DNA of 64,000 bases from Forficula auricularia. Its lineage: Eukaryota > Arthropoda > Insecta > Dermaptera > Forficulidae. The DNA lies in NCBI GenBank assembly GCA_024734495.1, contig JALMQS010000075.1:2968935-3032934 (forward strand), given 5' to 3'. The notes under the pieces were generated by a model that made no database searches, was not told where the DNA came from, and worked only from the letters and a program-made list of their open reading frames with translations. Made by a program: the position numbers and the translations under genes. Below are positions 56,029-64,000 of the stretch, one piece after another; the stretch's first letter is position 1; each line of letters starts with the position of its first letter.

Positions 56029-58384
56029 TTTAAAATATACTCGGATGAAAAAGAACAAAAATCACAGGGAATCATCTAAATTTTTATAAGTGCCAGAATA
56101 AATTAATTTCATCATTTTTTTTTAATAAAATCGAAAAGAGATTAAGAACAATTACGAAATAAAACATTATTATTGTACAAAAGAAATGATTTCAATTTTT
56201 ATTCACTAGAGGAAGGAAAATATAGGTTCAAGAAGTAAATCAAAGAAAAATGATTACGATTACAAGTTTGCAAATATAGTAGAAAATATAATCCTTGAAA
56301 ATTTCAGAGAAGAAAGGAAAGAAAAAACTGATGACTGCGCTGTCTTGAAATATCATGTTGAAAGAAGTACGAATAAATAATTAATGATTTGGTAAAAAAA
56401 AAAAAAAACTGAGCCAAAGATATGGACCGAGGCCCATAATTTCGGACGAAATATTTTCTTTTGGCCCAGGGAGTAGCTTAAATCATCTAGTTATATGAAC
56501 GAACAAATAAATAAGAAAGGAAGTAGGGTCATTATTAGGGCCGTGTGTCTAGAGGAGATGTTTTTCTTCAACAGAGATTGAGGTCTCTGAGAATTGAGAT
56601 TCTATTTTTGGGAAAAGCATTCTCAGATATTTTAGCCTTATAGGGATCCCAAATAATATAACAAATAAACATTATAGCAAATGAAACACTCGTAGCTATT
56701 TTATTTCACTACTAAGCAGTATCAGCACCTGGGACGCACGAGCATGTTATTAGAAGGAAAGCTCATCATATTTTCTACAACCTCACATATTTTGTGCGGT
56801 TCATTCACTGTAAATGTCGCTATTGTTATTATTAATCAGTTCTTTTTGTACACTAATATAATTTCTTTCGATATGAAGTAAAAGTATTCTATTGTTTAAG
56901 AAAATAATACTGGGGTCATTTTTCGATATTAATTAAAAACCTAGGCTAAGCATTTCGATGTACCAACAGAGGTGAGCAGCAGGTTTGAAACACGAAATTC
57001 CACCCCAGAACATATGCCTTTTATTCCTAAGAAGAGCTCATTATTAAAATATATATAAAAAAAAATCCATTCCAAACCTCCTTAAGTCAAAGAGTTCATA
57101 ATTAAATTCAGGGTAAATCTAGGTAATTATTAATTAAAGAGAGAAAGAGAGACAATGGAGGTGAGGTTTATTTTGATTTTAGAACGGTCAGGAACCCATA
57201 AAACCACGAAGTGAACCAAAAAAAAAAAAAAAAAAACAATAAAATAAACAATAATAATAATAATAATAATAATGTATAATAGGTATATAATTTTACAATT
57301 AAGGCATGCTAGCACAAAGACTTTAGTGACAAAGTGATAAAAACATTATTCCCCCTCCACAAGTAAACATTTAACTAAATCCCTAAATAAAAACATTGAA
57401 CTAAACTAAAGATTCCAAATTAACCATTTCAATAATAGTGGCCTGAACAAAAAAAAAGGATGTTAAAATATTAAGTCGAAAAAAAAAAGAAAACTTAATT
57501 TTAGCAATACAAGAATATCACATTTCATATACCTCCACAAAATGCAACATATACAACACAATAAATACGAAATTAATATATATAAATCAAATTCTTTCAG
57601 ATTTCAGATGCTCAAATCAGTATATTTTAATTTGCTTACTATAGAACACACAAAAAAAAAAAAGAGAAATCGATGAAAGGCAATATTTACTACTAATTCG
57701 TCACTATAGACTCATTCAAAAATGTACGAAATTTATATAATTCTTAGCACAGGGTACAAAACCCATAATAGAGGCACAGACCCTCACTATTTTATGATTA
57801 TATAAGTACAAAAGGAATGTTATTGCTGACTCCACATAAATATTGACCTCGAAGCTATTCTCCAAACCTTTTCAAATAATTAAACAACTATCAAAATAAT
57901 AATTAAATAAATGAATACTGATTTTTGTCACAACTGTGAACTATTTAAGAAAGACAAAAGAAAACAATTAACACCTTATATAAACTAAAGTAACACCAAA
58001 CAACATGATAAACACACATTTAGTATACACATTTGATTGCTATTTTAACCTACTTTTTAGACTTAATCATATCTTAACAATTATGTTAATTCAAAAAAAA
58101 AGCCTTCTGCTAAAAAACTTTGTTCATAAATCTATGTACCAAATTATGTTTTAACAATTATATATTAAGTATTATAAAAGCCTTCTGTTAGTAACTTAAT
58201 TAAAAAATATATGTATCTAACTATTTCATAATAATATCTTCTTAAGAAAATGCGAACTCAGTATCCACTAGTTCTAATTGTATATTTGTAAAAGAAAAAA
58301 AAGATGAAAAGAAAAAATGAAAAGTTTTATAATAATTGTATGTTGAAGATTTTCGGGACGAAAATCCCAAAATAGGGGGTCAGG
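56029..58384 (+). other. Non-coding internal part of the LTR element
   Basis: 2.36 kb with no frame above about 60 codons and no polymerase or envelope motif that I can see. It holds A runs (56394-56408, 57219-57237), an AAT repeat (57249-57273), and at its end a purine-rich AAAATAGGGGGTCAGG that probably serves as the polypurine tract before the 3' LTR. Confidence 0.6.
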
Positions 58385-58673
58385 TGTTGTGATATGCCTT
58401 GTCGACATGTTTTGATGGTCAATGGTCATGACACGAGGCTTGCGTAATGCTTACTTTACAGAGCTTGACCGGAACATGAGTGTACTTAAGCAGGAAGTCT
58501 CGGATGATAAAAGACACATGCGAGGTGGTTGACATATCGATCGTAAGGCTGTCACTCGCCTTGCCGCCCTCCCATTGTAACTATTCAATTAAACCCAATG
58601 TTATAAATATATATTACTTCTGTTATTTCGCAATAAACCCTTAACTATAAACCAATCCAAATATATTATAACA
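58385..58673 (+). repeat. 3' LTR
   Basis: Same length as the 5' LTR with two visible differences; followed by the GGTA target duplication. Confidence 0.9.
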
Positions 58674-59002
58674 GGTAGGCAGCCTGCCACACGGGGGACT
58701 ATAGTATTGTTTTCACTATTTTTTTAACAGTGTGTTTTAAAATATCTAAAATGTGAAGAAAAAACATTTTTACACATGATTATTTTCTATCTGTGTTTCT
58801 GTCTGGATTCCGATACCCATGAATAGGCAAGAACGGAAAGTCGAATAATTCTATCATTAAAAATACAACCCTCTGAAAATCTTTAATAGTTATTTTATAT
58901 AATAGAAAAAAGGAGGAGCAACTCTTCGGTACTTGTGCCCAAAAAAGCATTGAAATTAATTATTTTTAGATTTTTGTTTTTAATTAATAATTCTATCATT
59001 TA

Positions 59003-59518
59003 GGGTAGTTCTTTCGCGACAATCCACACAAAAAGTTTTAGCCTCGTAACCACTCTATACATATGAACGGTGCTAAAATTTTAGGTTATGTTTTTTAACG
59101 TGACTGTACTTCCCACACTACTATATCCTGTTTATGAATGGATCGTTTCCAAGCCATTGAACTTATATCCCCTCCACTAAAAATAATCGCCCAAATATGT
59201 TGTTTTTTTTATCAAAACTACGAGGTAAATAATTTCTATTTTGTTATAAGTTACTCCGAATATATGTATTCTAACAAATATTAGTTTTTCATCAAGATGG
59301 TGAAAGTCCTTCAATGAAAAAAAATAAAATAATGTTAATTTTCCCACCCTTTCCCAATCTACCCTATGTAAAAAATTTCATTTTTAATTGCAATTATTTC
59401 ATGTTTGTTGTGGTAAATCGTCTTCAAATTTTAACAGTGTGTTTATTATGCTTTTAATCACTTATATTCGAAGGTTTCGAAGACTTCTTGAATTTTTGCA
59501 TTTGTGAAAGAACTACCT
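59003..59518. mobile_element. TA-flanked TIR element, family 1, short copy
   Basis: It starts GGGTAGTTCTTTCGCGACAA and ends GTGAAAGAACTACCT, each next to TA (59001-59002, 59519-59520). The left end, including AAAAAGTT further in, matches the right end of the element at 40227-41691. It is 516 bases long and non-coding. Confidence 0.7.
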
Positions 59519-59539
59519 TAAAACAAATTCGGTTGTCTG

Positions 59540-60552
59540 CTTAAGACCATTCGACAGAAATGATAATTTATACGGCATTTATAATTCTACGTAATATATA
59601 AAATTATATTAATATTTTATCATTGGATATAATATATATAATAGGTATATTTATGTTTTTTGTGGAAGTAACTTGCTTTGAAATTGTATATATAATTTTC
59701 GGGATTTATTCATTCATATACGTTTTTTTATATATTAATTATTTATATTTATTAAATCAGATGTATTTTTTTTTATTTTCTCTCCTCTTAATAGCCTGTG
59801 AATGAATTCCATTGTAGCTAGTCTACCATAAATCTAAAATTTTCACAGCCAAATATAAATTATGCATAACAATTACAAAACTGTGTACAAACTGTGTAAT
59901 CAACAAATAAACAATAAATAAATAAATAATTATAAACAAATAAATAGTATCACAGATAATGGAAATAATAAATAATGAATAAAAATAATAAATAAATAAA
60001 ACAATAAAATAATAAATAAATAAATAATAAACAAATAAATAAATTAATAAATAGATAATGAAAAAAATGTCACAAATAATAAAATTTTCGCAGCCAAATA
60101 TAAATTAGGTATAATAACTATATATGTAGTTGTCAATTGTACTAAAGCTTGATCTTATTTGCTAGGATAAACCTAATCAATGATTTGTATATATCCGCTC
60201 TCTCGAAAGACAAAAGATGTGCCAAATTCCATGGCCTTTGCACATCATTGGCAAACTCAGTAACTCAGATGTAAAAAAACAACCAAAATTTTAAAATCAT
60301 TTTTAATTTTTTTTTTTGGATTTATTAATTGTTCTTCACCTAAAGATAAGCATATAATTTATGTTGATTTTATTTTATTAGTTATTCTCTCTAAATACTC
60401 TTGTATTAGAAACGATTCTGAACTTATAATTTAAATTTACATAATTTGTATTAAGTTTATTTATGTTTTTTTATATTTATGTTTACTTATATTATATGTA
60501 TATTTATATTGAATTTACATATTTATTATTTGTATATATATGTGTAATCTGA

Positions 60553-60608
<56 letters not shown>

Positions 60609-61300
60609 ATTTTAAATTCATATGGGCTATTTTACACTATAAATTGTAAATAATCATATATGCTGCATAAATTTATATTTGTTCTTAGGTTTTGTCTTTA
60701 AGTTTATTTATATAATTCTATTGAAATATGTCTAATAATCTATAAGTTTTTTTCCTATTCATTTATCATTGGACTTTGTTTTCTAATTATAATATGTTTA
60801 TGTTATCATCTATCTTTTCCTATTGTCTTTGTCATATGTTTACTTTATTTTTATGTTATTTTTTCATACTTTACTGTTTATATAAATATACATGTACTTA
60901 TGATTTGTAAAAAAGGGTGTGACTGCCCATTAAATAAATAAATAAATAAAAAATCTTGAAAATTATGAAATTCAAAAATTCAGATCACAAGGGGGGACCC
61001 TTTGGATATATTTCAGATTTTTTCGAGGCTTTCAAAGTTAAATTTTTTCGGTTTATATATCTCTAATCGCAAGTAAGAGTTAAAAACTAATAATAAATAC
61101 GTTTTTAGCTTCTCATTTTGTTTGTTGTCTAAATAGGCCAAATGTCTTGCTTCAATTAATTGTGAAGCTTCGCGGTGCAGAGTTTGGGAACCTCTGGGTT
61201 AATATTCTCTGTGGTGCAAAAAAAAGTGCATCACTTAGGGCCAGTTGTATGTCGGTTAGTAAACTCTTTTTAAACGTTGACAAAGGGTAAAACCTTATAA
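59540..61300. other. A/T-rich stretch with simple repeats
   Basis: It contains AAAT-type repeats (59905-60060), a 50-base AT run (60554-60606), and two copies of TTTTC(A/G)CAGCCAAATATAAATT (59839-59860, 60087-60108). GTGACTGCCCATTAAATAAA near 60919 looks like a LINE tail. No gene was recognised. Confidence 0.5.
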
Positions 61301-61301
61301 T

Positions 61302-61741
61302 TCACCTTGCGGCCGGCGAGATAGCCAACCAGATGACAGGCACTTTCATCTGATTGGCCATCCCGTCAGGCACAATATGAAAATAGGGCCTGTCGCTGGT
61401 CTCCTTGACATCAACCCTAATTCCCGGAGACGTCTTCTGATAGTCCAAACATTTAGGTTGACTTGTCGAGTTTGTAGAAGGCGCTGTTGAATTGGAGCTG
61501 TTGTATGCAGTATGCCGGTCCCTCAATATCTCCAATAGCATGAATCGGTCATCTCTCTCATTTGAAGCTCTATTTCGACAGGATCCAGAGTTTGTTTCTC
61601 TATATCGTTTTCCAGCTCTGTGGATACTTCCGACCGATGCTTTAAGTCGTTGATCGACATACCGATACGATCGTCCATCATTTATTAGAGCTACAGCTTG
61701 AGCTTCTTCCTCGGTCTTTAGAGGCATTATGTTTGGACAAT
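61302..61741 (-). pseudogene. Tc1-like transposase, N-terminal part
   Basis: The minus-strand frame starts in MPLKTEEEAQAVALINDGRS, the first helix-turn-helix of a Tc1-like transposase. KASVGSIHRAGKRYRETNSG and ASNERDDRFMLLEILRDRHT (linker and second helix-turn-helix) follow. Near 61510 a frameshift moves the match to another frame, which reads QQRLLQTRQVNLNVWTIRRR and RELGLMSRRPATG. The catalytic DDE domain is missing, so the gene is truncated and inactive. The methionine seven codons upstream is probably not the original start. Confidence 0.7.
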
Positions 61742-61799
61742 ATTTCAAATGAAATTAAATTAAAAGATGAGATATTTACACTCTTTTATTGTCTCCTTC

Positions 61800-61845
61800 A
61801 ATATATAAAAATTCTGCTACTCTCGGCAAAAACTTTCAATTTAAT
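61800..61845 (+). repeat. Hairpin-family end fragment
   Basis: TTCTGCTACTCTCGGCAAAA followed by CTTTCAATT matches the outer end of the dispersed family at 63318-63355. Confidence 0.5.
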
Positions 61846-62328
61846 GAGATATTCAAATCGAACTGATAAACATTAAAATATTCAATTTAATTCCATATTA
61901 GATGATAATTATTTAATACAATTCAATAAAGGGATCAGATTTCAAACCTGAAAATTTATGCTAGTTTAAATAAATTTAATTTTAAAGGGCTTAAATTAAA
62001 GTAATACATTGTTTTCACTAGAAAAATGTTTAAAAATATTTGTACAATGACAAAATGTATTAAAAGTTTAAATAAAATATGTATTACAAAGAGAAACAAA
62101 GAGGTTGCCCTCTGCTTGATGCAAATAAACATACACACATATATATCGAAATGATATATCTGTATATATATATATATTATTTATTTGTTTGAGACTATAG
62201 TTTCTGGCTCCCAGCTAAGTAAAGATCAAAAATTTTCAATATCCATACGGTATTGACTCCATGAAAAACAATATTTATAATTAAAAAGACTGATGATGAA
62301 GTCCAAGTCTCCGAAACTATAGTCTTAA

Positions 62329-62955
62329 CACTAAACCTACCAGCATTGCATGTATAACTATTCCTACCGTGACCGGTCAAAGGACCGGTCTTTAAAATTA
62401 CTTATATCTCTTAATATAAAATGAATATAATAATTATTTAGGCTGATATAGGCACAGAAATAATGAAATAAAAACTAAAAAAATGTGGTTCGTTGAAAGA
62501 ATAATTTAGAACACTAAATTTATAAAATATAATAGGCCGCAACTGTTTGTTCAAGTTACAAGATTATACTGAAGTCTGCTCTGCAATCATTTCTAGATAT
62601 GCCATAGTAGATAATCCGATGAAAGAGACCGACATAAATACATTTTATTTTTTCTTTCGTATTATCTTTTATTTGTAACTATTTTATAATTTCAGAATTG
62701 AGTTTTCGAGAGTATTCTATTATAAAAACAAATAAATCGTTCAGCCGGTCAAATGACCGGTCGTGGTAGTTAAAACAAACTTCATATTTTTCTCAAAAAT
62801 CAAATAATCGGAAAAAACGTAAATATTAAAAAAACAATTGTATGTATATTTTAAGAAAAGTCATGAAGTTTAATGGCTGTATAATAAGGTGGTGTTTAGA
62901 AAATTTTAAACAAAATTTAAAAACGGTCATTTGACCGGTCGTGGTAGGTTTAGTG
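62329..62955. mobile_element. piggyBac-type MITE
   Basis: It starts CACTAAACCTACCA and ends TGGTAGGTTTAGTG, with TTAA on both sides (62325-62328, 62956-62959). GACCGGTC motifs repeat near both ends (62371-62390, 62750-62762, 62925-62940). TTAA target use marks the piggyBac superfamily. The 627 bases hold no transposase. Confidence 0.85.
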
Positions 62956-62998
62956 TTAAACAAATAAATAATATATATACAGATATCATTTCGATATA

Positions 62999-63244
62999 TG
63001 AGCCGTTTATTTTGAAAGTGGCCTAAGTCCATTATTTGTTATTTTGAGATATTTGTATTTATATTTTTATAAATACATTTATATATATTTTGATGTATTT
63101 ATTTTGACGAATTCATGTTGTTATTGTACTCCTTTGGCTATGATATTATAAATTTGAAAAGAAGACCTCTATGTCTAACTAAATCTGTCATTAACTCATT
63201 TTTTTCAAAATTGGAGTTAGGCCACTTTCAAAATAAACGGCTCA
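62999..63244. mobile_element. TA-flanked MITE with 28-bp ends
   Basis: TGAGCCGTTTATTTTGAAAG...GGCCTAA on the left is mirrored exactly by TTAGGCC...CTTTCAAAATAAACGGCTCA on the right. TA borders both ends (62997-62998, 63245-63246). The 246-base element is of Tc1/mariner type by its target. An open frame running through it is chance. Confidence 0.85.
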
Positions 63245-63355
63245 TATATGTATGTGTGTATGTTTATTTGCATCAAGCAGACGACAACCTCTTTGTTTCT
63301 CTTTGTGAATCAACAACTCTGCTACTCTCGACAAAACAAAAACTTTTCAATTAAA

Positions 63356-64000
63356 ATATGTTTTTTCTGAAAATTATTTGAAAAAACTAAATTTTTCTAA
63401 ATGTTCCACTTTTTTAGTGTATATAAATAAATTAGCCCAAATATTTATTGGAATAATCAAAAAACGTTTATTAAAAATCCAGAGGTTCCAGTAGACATTA
63501 TCTCTTTAACAATTGAAAAATCGGAATTCTTAAAGGTGTTTATTTAAATTTTAAAATTTTGATAAAGCTATCTTATGATTGCAATCGAAATTAAAGCTTG
63601 AGTTGTTTATCATAAAAGAATTTAGTCTTTTTGATTTTAAGTCGATTCCTCCACGTTTTCAGTAGAGGTTGCCATTAATAGTCAAAATATCAAAAATGGA
63701 ATGCAATAAGGTTATTCCTCTAGTATTAGATGAGAATCGATGGCTATTTTTGATTTTAAGTCGATTCCTCCATGTCTTCAGCAATGGTTATTAATAATAA
63801 TCGAAACGTCAAAAATGCAATGTAGAATGGTTATTCCTCGAGTATTAAATGAGAATCGATCATTATTTTTGAATTAAAGTCAACATGAACTGCAAATTGC
63901 AAGTAATATTTGATTAATAATAAAGGAATAAACATATTAATATTTCAAATGAATTTGGATAAAGTTTAGCAACGATCCGTTGCAGTTTATTTTTATTTTG
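63356..64000. other. No gene seen
   Basis: A/T-rich sequence. 63628-63745 and 63750-63865 are a diverged tandem pair (TTTTGATTTTAAGTCGATTC...GGTTATTCCTC...GAGAATCGAT) with a period of about 120 bases. No coding region was recognised. Confidence 0.45.

Larger units (their letters stand above)
53174..58673 (+). mobile_element. Young LTR retrotransposon without visible pol
   Basis: Two 289-base LTRs (TGTTGTGATATG...ATTATAACA) border 4.92 kb of internal DNA. GGTA stands on both sides (53170-53173, 58674-58677) as a target duplication. I count two differences between the LTRs, so the insertion is recent. Inside are a primer-binding site, an intact gag and a second ORF, but no protease, reverse transcriptase, RNase H or integrase motif. 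It is therefore probably a non-autonomous element that keeps its own Gag and borrows enzymes. Confidence 0.85.
62092..63310. mobile_element. Foldback element with two insertions in its right arm
   Basis: The left arm 62092-62215 reads AAAGAGAAACAAAGAGGTTG...CTTGATGCAAATAAACATAC...ATCGAAATGATATATCTG...TTTGTTTGAGACTATAGTTT. The right arm is its inverse but split: 62311-62328, then the piggyBac-type element, then 62960-62998, then a TA-flanked MITE, then 63245-63310. Removing the two insertions restores an arm that matches the left one closely. The loop is 62216-62310. Confidence 0.8.

Noticed and set aside
56029..58384. Hidden pol or env gene of the LTR element
   Set aside because: I read through the stretch looking for DSG, YxDD, H-H-C-C and D-D-E patterns and a long frame and found none; a profile search could still find faint remnants.
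60554..60606. Long AT run considered as an origin or matrix attachment site
   Set aside because: A simple microsatellite; nothing else supports such a role.

Overview
The window looks like AT-rich, repeat-saturated nuclear DNA of an invertebrate, most likely an arthropod. This is inferred from the mobile elements: a cecropia-type mariner, Helitron ends of the form common in arthropods, R1-like and Jockey-like non-LTR fragments, Gypsy LTR retrotransposons, a TTAA-flanked piggyBac-type element, and many hAT and TA-flanked MITEs. I found no convincing host protein gene, no ribosomal RNA and no intact tRNA. Nearly all short open frames are chance frames or pieces of mobile elements. The species cannot be named from the sequence alone.

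Layout. 1-3.4 kb: A/T-rich filler with hairpin-repeat fragments, one tRNA-like relic and a G-rich tract. 3.5-11.9 kb: a graveyard of mariner-type fragments, three degenerate copies of a Helitron PIF1-like helicase C-terminal part, and an R1-like reverse transcriptase fragment split by a broken mariner. 13.9-14.0 kb: a LINE tail. 15.2-20.1 kb: a Gypsy gag-pol gene, open over 1383 codons on the minus strand, with a second short 5' fragment of the same family on its left. 20.5-26.1 kb: LINE fragments, a tRNA-like SINE head, a 58-bp hAT remnant, three hairpin MITEs and a Jockey-like fragment. 26.4-31.4 kb: one non-autonomous Helitron on the minus strand, made mostly of twelve tandem copies of its own 5' end. 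It is inserted in a 105-bp satellite that continues to 32.9 kb. 33.7-44.3 kb: nested hAT elements, a 156-bp higher-order tandem repeat, a pogo-type MITE, a Jockey-like relic, a TA-flanked TIR element and a large foldback with a hAT in its loop. 44.4-51.1 kb: an LTR-like block and several foldbacks. 51.1-52.8 kb: a composite hAT relic. 53.2-58.7 kb: a young LTR retrotransposon with near-identical LTRs, an intact gag and a second ORF, but no visible polymerase. 59.0-63.4 kb: a second copy of the TA-flanked family, a Tc1-like relic, and a foldback whose right arm carries two separate MITE insertions.

The coding elements that still look whole are the Gypsy gag-pol (15938-20089, minus) and the gag-bearing LTR element (53174-58673, plus). 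The second would need enzymes from another element. I see no new host defence or metabolic system. The best leads are the Helitron with amplified 5' ends, the young gag-only LTR element with an unexplained ORF, and foldback elements in which one arm records the empty site for insertions in the other.
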